Assembly: GCA_017483805.1 (NCBI GenBank)
Contig: JAFUUL010000085.1
Location: 1 to 64,000 of the forward strand
From: Prevotella sp.
GTDB taxonomy: Bacteria; Bacteroidota; Bacteroidia; Bacteroidales; Bacteroidaceae
Direction of reading: 5' to 3'
Length of the DNA: 64,000 nt
Below, one piece after another: positions 42,816-50,796 of this stretch. Every line of letters starts with the position of its first letter. Positions within the stretch are counted from its first letter, which is position 1. The notes below the pieces were generated by a model. The model was not told the DNA's origin. It saw only the letters and a list, made by a program, of their open reading frames with translations, and ran no database searches. The position numbers were made by a program, and so were the translations under genes.

Positions 42816-45395
42816 ATGAACAAAAGACTGAAATTCTTGGTGTTGACGCTTTGCGTCGCCCCTGCCGCCATGGCTCAGACGATCGACTCGCTGAGCATTC
42901 AGGGTATGCAGGACGAGCAGGCGTTCACATTCACGGAAGCACAGTTGGGCGAGGACGACGATATGTCGGCCAACGTCACCATCACGGGCTCAAACTCCAA
43001 TGTCTATGCCTCGCAGGTGGGATATCTCTTCAGCCCGATGCGCTTCCGCTACCGTGCTTTCAACCAGAAGTACAACGACATCTACATCAATGGTGTCCAG
43101 ATGAACGACATGGAGACGGGCCAGTTCCGCTATTCACTGGTGGGCGGACTGAACCAGCAGACCCGCGGCATGGAGAACTCGCTGCCCTTCGAGGACAACA
43201 ACTTCGCCATGTCGGCCCTGGCAGGCTCCAACAACTACAACTTCCGCCCGTCGGCCTTTGCCACGGGCCATCGCATCACGCTGAGCGGTGCCAACCGCAA
43301 CTACACGCTGCGTGGCATGTACACTTATAATAGTGGTGTGATGGAGAACGGATGGGCCTTCTCGGCCAACCTGACCTACCGCTGGGCCAACATGCAGACG
43401 GCCTATGTGGACGGTACGTTCTACAACGCGCTGAGTTACTTCTTCGGTGCCGAGAAGTTCATCAACGACCAGCACCACCTCTCGCTGGTCACCTGGGGCA
43501 ACCCCACCGAGCGTGCATCGCAGGGTGCCGCCACCGACGAGATGTACTGGCTGGCCAACGACCGCTTCTACAACCCCTACTGGGGCTACCAGAACGGCCA
43601 CAAGCGCAACTCACGCGTGGTCAACGACTTCGCCCCCACGGCCATGATGACCTGGGACTGGAAGATCAACAACCAGATGAAGTTGGTCACCACGCTGACC
43701 GGCCGCTACTCGATGTATAAGAGCACACGCCTGAACTATAACAACTCTGACAACCCCCACCCCAACTACTGGAAGAACCTGCCCAGCAGTTACTACGACG
43801 TGTGGTTTGAGGCCGACGAGGCCAACCGCACCGAGCAGGGCCTGAGCGACTGGCTGCGTGCCAAGAACTTCATGTCGGGCTACAAGGCTGACCGTCAGAT
43901 TGACTTCGACAAACTCTACTACGCCAACAAGAACGCCAACCTGCAGGGCGCTGACGCCATGTACTTCATCCAGGCTAAGCACAACGACAACCTGAACATA
44001 TCGCTGGCCAGCAACCTGAACGTGGACCTGACGAAGGACCAGCACCTGACGCTCGGCATGCAACTGGCCACCAACAAGGGTATGCACTACCAGACGATGG
44101 ACGACCTGATGGGTGCCAACAGTTACCACAACATCAACACCTACGCCCTGGGCACCTACTCGATGCTCGACCCCGAGGTGCAGTATGACGCCAACAACCC
44201 CAACGCCGTGGTGCGTGAGGGCGACAAGTTCGGCTACAACTACAACATCCTGGTGGACAAGGCCAGTTTCTTCACCACCTATAGCGTCAACACGGGCAAC
44301 ACCCATGCCTTCGTCAGCGGACGCATCGGCGGCGTAGAGATGCAGCGCGACGGCAAGATGCGCAACGGTATGTTCCTCGACAACTCCTACGGCAAGAGCG
44401 GCACCGCCCACTTCCTGGAGGGTGGCGGCAAGATGGGTGCTACGGCCAACCTCGGCCACGGCCACACCATCACTGGCGGCTTCGGCGTCGACGTGCGTGC
44501 TCCGCAGGCCCAGACAGCCTTCGTCTCGCCCGAGATGAACAACGACTTCGTGGTCGACCTGAAGAACGAGAAGAACTTCTCTGCTGAGATCGGCTACCAG
44601 ATGCAGAACTCGTGGCTGAAGGCCAACATCATGGCCTACGGCGCCATCGTGAAGGACGTCACCGAGTGGCAGAACTTCTACTTCGACGACATCAACTCGT
44701 TCTCCTACGTCTCCATGACGGGTATCGACAAGGAATACTACGGCGTGGAATGGGGTCTGAACTTCAAGGTGACTGATGCCATCAGCATCAAGACCCTGGG
44801 CACCGTCAGCGAGGCCCGCAACACCAACAACGCCCAGGTGTGGTATATGAGCAGCACCAAGGGCACCTTCAACGATGCCAACAACGGCGAACCCGAGACT
44901 GTATATAATAAGAACATGCGCGAGGCCGGCACACCGCTCACCGCACTGAGCCTCATCCTGAGTTACCACAAGAGCGGCTGGTTCATCGACCTGAACGGCA
45001 ACTACTACGACCGCATCTACCTCTCCTACTCGCCCTCTTACCGCTACCAGTCGACGCTCGACCGTCGCAGCCGTCTGGACTTCGAGCCCGTCTACAAGGA
45101 CGGCACCACCATCCCCCTGGAGAGTGCTGTGGCACAGGCCAAGGGCAAGGGCGGATTCATGCTCGACCTCTCCATCGGCAAGAGCCTCTGGCTGAAGCAC
45201 GGCCGCTCGATGAGCATCAACCTGATGATCACCAACCTGCTGAACAATCAGGACATCGTCACCGGTGGCTACGAGCAGAGCCGCTCCAGTTACACGGCCA
45301 GCGACAACGTGCGTGCCTACCAGTTCCAGAAGAACCCCTTCAAGTACTATGCCTATGGCATCAACGGTATGCTCAACATTGCCTATAAATTCTAA
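42816..45395 (+). CDS. TonB-dependent receptor / outer-membrane beta-barrel protein
   Basis: The protein has 859 residues. The signal peptide MNKRLKFLVLTLCVAPAAMA is followed by a plug-like segment (FRYRAFNQKYNDIYINGVQM and further) without the carboxypeptidase-like N-terminal domain of SusC proteins. The remainder is a large beta-barrel with aromatic C-terminus (NGMLNIAYKF). It is followed by two lipoproteins with OB-fold-like domains and faces a secreted nuclease-fold enzyme. This differs from SusC/SusD pairs, as no SusD is present. I infer uptake of nucleic-acid breakdown products, but the substrate is not known. Confidence 0.85.
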   Translation: MNKRLKFLVLTLCVAPAAMAQTIDSLSIQGMQDEQAFTFTEAQLGEDDDMSANVTITGSNSNVYASQVGYLFSPMRFRYRAFNQKYNDIYINGVQMNDMETGQFRYSLVGGLNQQTRGMENSLPFEDNNFAMSALAGSNNYNFRPSAFATGHRITLSGANRNYTLRGMYTYNSGVMENGWAFSANLTYRWANMQTAYVDGTFYNALSYFFGAEKFINDQHHLSLVTWGNPTERASQGAATDEMYWLANDRFYNPYWGYQNGHKRNSRVVNDFAPTAMMTWDWKINNQMKLVTTLTGRYSMYKSTRLNYNNSDNPHPNYWKNLPSSYYDVWFEADEANRTEQGLSDWLRAKNFMSGYKADRQIDFDKLYYANKNANLQGADAMYFIQAKHNDNLNISLASNLNVDLTKDQHLTLGMQLATNKGMHYQTMDDLMGANSYHNINTYALGTYSMLDPEVQYDANNPNAVVREGDKFGYNYNILVDKASFFTTYSVNTGNTHAFVSGRIGGVEMQRDGKMRNGMFLDNSYGKSGTAHFLEGGGKMGATANLGHGHTITGGFGVDVRAPQAQTAFVSPEMNNDFVVDLKNEKNFSAEIGYQMQNSWLKANIMAYGAIVKDVTEWQNFYFDDINSFSYVSMTGIDKEYYGVEWGLNFKVTDAISIKTLGTVSEARNTNNAQVWYMSSTKGTFNDANNGEPETVYNKNMREAGTPLTALSLILSYHKSGWFIDLNGNYYDRIYLSYSPSYRYQSTLDRRSRLDFEPVYKDGTTIPLESAVAQAKGKGGFMLDLSIGKSLWLKHGRSMSINLMITNLLNNQDIVTGGYEQSRSSYTASDNVRAYQFQKNPFKYYAYGINGMLNIAYKF

Positions 45396-45409
45396 ATGCT
45401 GACACGGAT

Positions 45410-46300
45410 ATGAAAAAGATACATTATTTATTATTAGCACTTGTCTGCGGCATCTTCACCGGATGTATGAACGGCGACTGGGACGAGCCCGGCACCGACG
45501 ACACCCTCTATGGCAATCCTGACATCAAGGAGGCCAACGTCATCACCATTCAGGCACTGAAAAACAAGTTCAGCAATGAGGTGTCGACCGAGGGTATCTA
45601 CAAGCAGATCACTGAGGACCTGCAAATCAAAGCCGTGGTCACGGCCAACGACGTGCAGGGCAACATGTACAACGAGATTTCCGTGCAGGATGCCACGGGT
45701 GCCATCTTCATCGGCATCTCCCAGGGCGGCATCTTCGGCTATCTGCCTGAAGGCACCGAGATCCTGATCGACCTGAAAGGCCTCTACATAGGCAACTATC
45801 GCAAGAGTGCCACCATCGGCACGCCCTACACCAGTTCGTCTGGCGACGTCAGCGTGAGCCGCATGCCCCGCGCCCTCTGGCAGGAGCACTTCACCTATAC
45901 AGGCTACCGTATGCGCATCGAGCCTGAACTCTTTGCCGACGGCAGTGCCAAGACCACTTGGAACATCGCCAACGATGCCGGCAAACTGGGTGTCCTGAAG
46001 AACGTGAGCATCAAGAATGGCGGCTACTACAACAGCGACACCAAGCAGTACGTCAGCAACGTGCCTTTCATCGCCGGCGAGTCCACCTACTCTCACCCCG
46101 ACTACTCCACCTCTTGGTACTTCAAGGAGCAGCCTGACGGACAGACGGGCGGTGTGCAGATCTACACCAGCAACTATGCTGACTTCGCAGCCCTGAAGTT
46201 GCCCACCGGCAAGGTCAACATCACCGGTGTCTTCAAGCGCTATCGCGACCAGTGGGAGATCATTGTCCGCTCTATCGACGACATCGAGGAAGTGAAGTAA
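45410..46300 (+). CDS. DUF5689-type lipoprotein
   Basis: The protein has 296 residues. The lipobox is IFTGCMNG (Cys near 19). Residues 45-135 match the DUF5689 pattern, a probable OB-fold: ITIQALKNKF, then DLQIKAVVTANDVQGNMYNE, then ISVQDATGAIFIGIS. The C-terminal part (INITGVFKRYRDQWEIIVRS) adds another beta segment that reads like a second OB-type strand set. It follows the receptor gene by 14 nt. As a surface lipoprotein beside a TonB receptor, it could bind the ligand before uptake. Confidence 0.82.
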   Translation: MKKIHYLLLALVCGIFTGCMNGDWDEPGTDDTLYGNPDIKEANVITIQALKNKFSNEVSTEGIYKQITEDLQIKAVVTANDVQGNMYNEISVQDATGAIFIGISQGGIFGYLPEGTEILIDLKGLYIGNYRKSATIGTPYTSSSGDVSVSRMPRALWQEHFTYTGYRMRIEPELFADGSAKTTWNIANDAGKLGVLKNVSIKNGGYYNSDTKQYVSNVPFIAGESTYSHPDYSTSWYFKEQPDGQTGGVQIYTSNYADFAALKLPTGKVNITGVFKRYRDQWEIIVRSIDDIEEVK

Positions 46301-46305
46301 TTTTT

Positions 46306-46336
46306 TAGTTAAGAGTTAAGAATTAAGAGTTAAGAA
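46306..46336. repeat. degenerate AGTTAAG repeat between two lipoprotein genes
   Basis: Four consecutive near-identical units (AGTTAAG, AGTTAAG, AATTAAG, AGTTAAG) fill most of the 47-nt gap between the 45410 and 46348 genes. Confidence 0.75.
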
Positions 46337-46347
46337 AATTAGATATT

Positions 46348-48339
46348 ATGAAAAAGATATTCAATATGATGATGGCCGTGGCCATCGCAGCATTCACCTT
46401 CACAGCCTGTGAAGATGTGCCCGAGCCGTACAACAATCCGTACAATGGTAACAAGGGCAGCGAACCAGAAGTAGTCATTGAGCCTGCAGGCAGCGGAACC
46501 AAAGAGGATCCGTATAATGTGGCAGCCGCTCAGGCCCTTATCAAAGACCTGGGGGCCGATGTCAATTCTGATGTTATATATGTAAAAGGTGTAATTTCAG
46601 ACTTAGGGGCAGGCGTCTCTACACAATATTGGAATGCACAGTTTAACATTGCAGACAATATGGATGGTGCCAACCAGTTGCTCGTTTATCGTTCCAACTA
46701 TTTGGAGAACAAGCCGTTCACATCAGCCGACCAAATAAAGGCTGGCGATGAAGTGATCATGTGCGGTTCCGTTGTAAACTACATGGGGAACACACCAGAG
46801 TTCACCACTGGAACATATATCTATTCACTCAATGGTAAAATCACAGATGGCAGTGATGACGGAGAAACTATTGGCACAAAGGACGCCCCCAAGAGCGTCG
46901 CCGAGGCACTGTCAGCCATCAACGCACTTGATGACAATGCAACCACAAAAGAATTCTGGTTCGTTAAGGGTAAGGTTGTCAAGGTGACCACCACCGCCGC
47001 CAACTTCGACCAGTACAAGAACCTGAACTACCTCATTTCAGAGGACGGAACCGACAACAACACGATTACCGTCTATGCAGGTAACGGCCTTGACAACGCT
47101 CAGTTCAGTGGAGTCGATGCCCTCAAGGCAGGCGATGAGGTTGTAGTCTATGGACAGTTGCAGAAGTATGTAAAGAATGACAACATGACTCCCGAGATTG
47201 CCAAGGGCAACTATCTAGTGAAGTACACGGCTGGCGGTGGCAACACGCCCAGCGGTGAAAGTGGCAAAGGCACAGCCGACTCTCCCTACAGCGTTACAGA
47301 TGCATTGGCAGCAGGCAGCGGCACTGGTGTCTATGTGAAGGCTTTTATCGTAGGTAGTGTATCTGGTCAGGTGCTCTCTACTGGTGCAGCATTCTCTGCC
47401 ACCAGCGACACTCAGACCAACATCCTCATTGCAGCCTCTGCCGACGAGACCGACGTAACCAAGTGTATGCCCGTTCAACTCCCCAGCGGTGACATCCGCA
47501 CATCTCTGAATCTGAAGGACAATGCCGGCAACTATAAGAAAGAGGTCACTCTCTATGGCAACATCGAGAAGTACTTCGGTGCAACCGGTCTGAAGACCGT
47601 CACCTTCGCCATCCTCGATGGCAAGGAGATTGGCACTAACCCTGGCGGTGGCAATAGCAACCCCAGCGGCGATGAAGCCAAAGCCGTCTCTATTGCAGAT
47701 TTTAATGCCGCAGCAGAGAGCACCGATGTTTGGTACAAACTGACTGGTACCATCAAGAACCTCAAGGATGGTGATCAGTATGGCAATTTCGATCTCGAAG
47801 ATGAGACTGGTTCGGTTTATGTTTACGGCGTGCTGTCTGAAAAGGGAGGTGCAAAGAAACTCTTCCAGGAATTGGTCACAAAGTATGGTCTGAAGGATGG
47901 TGTCAAGATTACTATCATTGGCAACCGCGGTTCTTACAATGGCAAGATTGAAGTGATGAATGCTTACTTTGTCAGTGTGGAAAGCGGTGACAACGGTAAT
48001 GGAAACAGTCAGACCGGTGCTGATGGTTCCAAGATTATCACGATTGCCGACTTTAATGCTGCTGCCGAAAGCAGCGATGTTTGGTACCAGTTGACAGGCA
48101 CCGTCAAGAACCTGAAAGATGGTGACCAGTATGGCAACTTCGACCTTGAAGACAGCACAGGTTCTGTTTATGTCTATGGCGTACTTTCTGAAAAGGGTGG
48201 TGCCAAGAAACTCTTCCAGGAATTGGTCACGAAGTATGGCATCAAGAACGGCACCACGCTGACCATCGTCGGCACACGCGGTTCCTACAACGGTAAGATT
48301 GAGGTTATGAATGCATACTTTGTAAGTGCAAGCAACTAA
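46348..48339 (+). CDS. multi-OB-fold-like lipoprotein with a duplicated C-terminal domain
   Basis: The protein has 663 residues. The lipobox is FTFTACED (Cys near 21). Five consecutive beta-rich modules can be seen: about 48-155 (starting GSGTKEDPYNVAAAQALI), 170-290 (IGTKDAPKSVAEALSAIN), 305-430 (GKGTADSPYSVTDALAAGSG, DUF6359-like), 447-545 and 566-663. The last two are almost identical (KNLKDGDQYGNFDLED, then GSVYVYGVLSEKGGAKKLFQ). Each has the YVKG/V..G opening typical of OB-folds such as those in secreted nucleases, but no nuclease motif is seen. It probably binds nucleic acid or a related ligand at the cell surface next to the TonB receptor. Confidence 0.8.
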   Translation: MKKIFNMMMAVAIAAFTFTACEDVPEPYNNPYNGNKGSEPEVVIEPAGSGTKEDPYNVAAAQALIKDLGADVNSDVIYVKGVISDLGAGVSTQYWNAQFNIADNMDGANQLLVYRSNYLENKPFTSADQIKAGDEVIMCGSVVNYMGNTPEFTTGTYIYSLNGKITDGSDDGETIGTKDAPKSVAEALSAINALDDNATTKEFWFVKGKVVKVTTTAANFDQYKNLNYLISEDGTDNNTITVYAGNGLDNAQFSGVDALKAGDEVVVYGQLQKYVKNDNMTPEIAKGNYLVKYTAGGGNTPSGESGKGTADSPYSVTDALAAGSGTGVYVKAFIVGSVSGQVLSTGAAFSATSDTQTNILIAASADETDVTKCMPVQLPSGDIRTSLNLKDNAGNYKKEVTLYGNIEKYFGATGLKTVTFAILDGKEIGTNPGGGNSNPSGDEAKAVSIADFNAAAESTDVWYKLTGTIKNLKDGDQYGNFDLEDETGSVYVYGVLSEKGGAKKLFQELVTKYGLKDGVKITIIGNRGSYNGKIEVMNAYFVSVESGDNGNGNSQTGADGSKIITIADFNAAAESSDVWYQLTGTVKNLKDGDQYGNFDLEDSTGSVYVYGVLSEKGGAKKLFQELVTKYGIKNGTTLTIVGTRGSYNGKIEVMNAYFVSASN

Positions 48340-48357
48340 TTGAAGACCTTCATACAA

Positions 48358-48391
48358 AAAACAGGCTGCACCACCCGATGCAGCCTGTTTT
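48358..48391. terminator. bidirectional terminator
   Basis: AAAACAGGCTGCA (48358-48370) and TGCAGCCTGTTTT (48379-48391) are perfect 13-nt complements; A and T tracts flank the stem. It ends the receptor operon and the convergent transposase-like gene. Confidence 0.9.
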
Positions 48392-48408
48392 TTGTAGCAC
48401 ACTATCTT

Positions 48409-49569
48409 CTATCGACCTCTTATAATCTTCGCCTCTCCCTCAAAGGCACAAATCTCGGCAGCAAGGATGTTCAGATTATGGAAACGACTATAATCGCTCT
48501 CAGCAGGAATGCCACCCACACCATTCATCTCGTCAAGACCCCAAGGTGCCAGAATCAGAAGATTGCCACGGGCACAAGCCTCAAATCGCCTTAACTCAGG
48601 TTTCCAATACGGGCCGATAGGTTCCTTCTGCAGGTGTATCAGCGGGAATCCCTTATCCAGACATTCATTTTTCATCAGCAGTTCTCCGCGCGAAACACCT
48701 GGCGTCACGATGACGGTAGCACCCTCCAGAATGGCGGTTTCCCAACAGTGACGGTCATTGGAGTAATCTTCTGTCTCCTCGTAAGGCTGTCGAGTGACGG
48801 GGTGGCGACGATGACACATGACTTGCACCTTACGAGCCCAACGAAGCAAGAACAGGTTACCGAATGCACCATAGACTCGCCCTCCAATCTCCACATGCAA
48901 ACAACGCTGCATCACATCAGGCAACATCCGTCGCAGGATGGCACGCCGAGGGTTATCGTTCACATAGGCAATCATCGCCCTGCGATGACGGTCATCAAGA
49001 CATACCGTGTCATCGTAGTTTTCATCGAAAAGCGGACGTTGGCCTCGACCTACGAAGGAATAGTATTCCCTGCGCTGTTTCTTTGACAGGATGCGCAGCA
49101 GTGACGCCTCATCGTTATGCTTGGCCGCCTTTTCCTGTAGCCATAAGGGGGCTTTCTCTCCTTTACAATCGGCCAAAATTGGCCGATTGGTGGAAGAAGG
49201 GAGGCCCTGTTGCTGCTGCCATTTGCTGGTACAGGCGGATTTGAAAGCCTGGATGATATCTCCAAGACTCCACTCCATTGGCTCCAACACTTCAATGACA
49301 CCATGAAAATGATCGGGCATGCACACCGAGGCATGAACCGCTACACGATTACCATGGGTGGCCTGGATGGCAGGCGTCTGCTGCCAAGCCTCCTCGACGG
49401 CCTCGCCAAGAGGGGTGAGCGCCAGGCTGTTGCGACCAAGATTGGTTACGACAGAGGGTAAACGAGACAACAGGGGCTCCCTGCCGCTTACTACCAGCGT
49501 GATTAAATAGGTGCCACGTCCAAAATAGTCGTGGCCGGGATTGCGTGGACGATAGGATGAAACTTCCAT
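48409..49569 (-). CDS. REP-associated (Y1/HUH) transposase-like protein fused to a DprA-like domain
   Basis: The protein has 386 residues. Residues 1-215 are a Y1 transposase: the HUH motif is MPDHFHGV with H87 and H89, and the likely nucleophile is Y185 in LFDENYDDTV, followed by AYVNDNPRRA, which matches the RAYT Y-I-x-x-N-P pattern. Residues 230-386 add a domain not found in short RAYTs. Its segments ILEGATVIVTPGVSRGELLM, GFPLIHLQKEP, ACARGNLLILAPWG and FHNLNILAAEIC look like the nucleotide-binding SLOG/DprA fold. No IS ends or terminal repeats flank it, so it is probably a domesticated single-copy enzyme. It is 31 nt after the 49601 gene and may be co-transcribed with the sigma-factor operon. 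Confidence 0.8.
   Translation of the reverse strand: MEVSSYRPRNPGHDYFGRGTYLITLVVSGREPLLSRLPSVVTNLGRNSLALTPLGEAVEEAWQQTPAIQATHGNRVAVHASVCMPDHFHGVIEVLEPMEWSLGDIIQAFKSACTSKWQQQQGLPSSTNRPILADCKGEKAPLWLQEKAAKHNDEASLLRILSKKQRREYYSFVGRGQRPLFDENYDDTVCLDDRHRRAMIAYVNDNPRRAILRRMLPDVMQRCLHVEIGGRVYGAFGNLFLLRWARKVQVMCHRRHPVTRQPYEETEDYSNDRHCWETAILEGATVIVTPGVSRGELLMKNECLDKGFPLIHLQKEPIGPYWKPELRRFEACARGNLLILAPWGLDEMNGVGGIPAESDYSRFHNLNILAAEICAFEGEAKIIRGR
49167..49188. repeat. perfect palindrome inside the transposase-like gene
   Basis: AATCGGCCAA and TTGGCCGATT are exact complements around AA. The segment encodes about residues 128-134 (NRPILAD), between the HUH motif and the candidate Tyr. Confidence 0.8.
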
Positions 49570-49600
49570 TGGATGCTCATATTGAAATAATCACAGGAAG

Positions 49601-50005
49601 TCACCGCTTCATCTTAACGATGATGGTCACCTTGCCGCTATGGTAATGAGTGTGGCGGCCGGAGAGACGGAGCATATAGATGCGTGCCTGCTGAGGGGTC
49701 TCGCAGGTGAGGGTCAGCGTCTGCTCGTCATCCTGCTGCTGATGGGTGAAGGTGCCTGTTTCCTTTTCCTTCATAAAAGCGGCACGAAACTGGCCGGTCT
49801 GATGACCCGGCACCTGCAGCACCTTGACCACCTTCTGCACCTGACGGGTGTCAGGATCACGCTCCACAACGGAAGTGTACTTAGAGGACCCCACGGTGGA
49901 ATAGTTCTCCACCATCTTGTCGATGCTGTTCTGCGCACTGACGGGCATCGTCAGCCACAAGCAGCACAACAGCAGCAATCCACAATATCTCACAAATCTT
50001 ATCAT
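49601..50005 (-). CDS. small exported protein, DUF5024-like
   Basis: The protein has 134 residues. A signal peptide (MIRFVRYCGLLLLCCLWLTM, cleaved after PVSAQ) is followed by a short region reminiscent of DUF5024 proteins (IDKMVENYSTVGSSKYTSVV) and beta strands ending in Lys/Arg. The family assignment is tentative. It starts 19 nt after the anchored sigma-factor gene and thus belongs to the same operon. A role in the same envelope response is possible. Confidence 0.65.
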   Translation of the reverse strand: MIRFVRYCGLLLLCCLWLTMPVSAQNSIDKMVENYSTVGSSKYTSVVERDPDTRQVQKVVKVLQVPGHQTGQFRAAFMKEKETGTFTHQQQDDEQTLTLTCETPQQARIYMLRLSGRHTHYHSGKVTIIVKMKR

Positions 50006-50024
50006 AACTCTCTATTCTAAATTC

Positions 50025-50783
50025 TCAATTCCCCAACAGTTCCTCCAGTCTGCGACGCTCGTCTGGGTCGCCGATGCTCTGCAGCACATCGGCCTCGGCA
50101 TCACGCACCAGGCTCTGGGCCATCAGACTGCTCTCAATATGATCGGCAGCAGCCAACGTCTGCTCAATCTGGGGACGAATCTCCCGCAGATCGTCGATGC
50201 GCTGGCCGTCGACAATCACGTATGAACCCTCATAGCGGTCGGCGAACTGCTGCCAGCGATAGGAGCGATAGCCCCATACACCTATTATTAATAAAGCGGC
50301 TACGGCGGAGATGGCAGCCAAGTAGCGCAGACGGATTTGCCAGCGGATGCGGCTAGCCGACTTGCGCAGGGCCGTCACCGGCATGCCTGTCAACAGGGAG
50401 ATCTCCCGATAGTCCATGCCCTCCATGTCGTGCAGACGGATGATGGTCTGCTGACGTGGGGGCAGCGTCTCCACGATGTGCATCAGTTGCTCCGTCGACT
50501 CGTCCCCAGTGCTGTCGGCCAGTTCGTCCACCACGGTGTCAATGTCTGAGAGAGATTCCATTTTGCGAGTGCGCCGCAGGTAGTTGAGCGACAGGTTGCG
50601 CACCAGCACTGAGGAAAACGAGTCGATAGGGGCACGCAAGTGCTCACGCAACAGGCAGAGTTTGAGCATCGCGTCCTGCACGATGTCCTCTGCCTCGCCG
50701 GTTGGGCCGAGGTAGCGGCGGGCCTGCGAGACCAGTGCCGGTCTCACACGCTCCACCTCCCGTTGCAGTTCCTCTTGCGTCAT
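50025..50783 (-). CDS. ECF-type sigma factor with a C-terminal membrane anchor and extracytoplasmic tail
   Basis: The protein has 252 residues. Residues 8-72 match sigma-70 region 2 (EAEDIVQDAMLKLCLLREHL, then SFSSVLVRNLSLNYLRR). Residues 97-150 match region 4 (LPPRQQTIIRLHDMEGMDYR, then EISLLTGMPVTALRKSASRI). Unusually, a membrane segment (154-171, YLAAISAVAALLIIGVWG) follows and about 80 residues lie beyond it. ECF factors normally end near 190 residues. The tail may replace a separate anti-sigma factor. It lies 13 nt after the DUF2807 gene and 19 nt before a small exported protein, all co-directional. Confidence 0.85.
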   Translation of the reverse strand: MTQEELQREVERVRPALVSQARRYLGPTGEAEDIVQDAMLKLCLLREHLRAPIDSFSSVLVRNLSLNYLRRTRKMESLSDIDTVVDELADSTGDESTEQLMHIVETLPPRQQTIIRLHDMEGMDYREISLLTGMPVTALRKSASRIRWQIRLRYLAAISAVAALLIIGVWGYRSYRWQQFADRYEGSYVIVDGQRIDDLREIRPQIEQTLAAADHIESSLMAQSLVRDAEADVLQSIGDPDERRRLEELLGN

Positions 50784-50796
50784 CGTGACAGAAATC

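Noticed and set aside
43611..45440. Open frame of 609 codons on the minus strand
   Set aside because: It is the antisense shadow of the TonB receptor gene; its Val/Ala/His-rich composition reflects codon bias of the sense strand, and it has no known motif.
47215..48402. Long minus-strand frame of 395 codons
   Set aside because: Antisense to the multi-OB lipoprotein gene; it repeats only because the sense gene is duplicated.
48409..49569. Active insertion sequence
   Set aside because: No terminal inverted repeats or target duplications are seen at the gene ends, and its flanks are ordinary operon gaps with a standard terminator.
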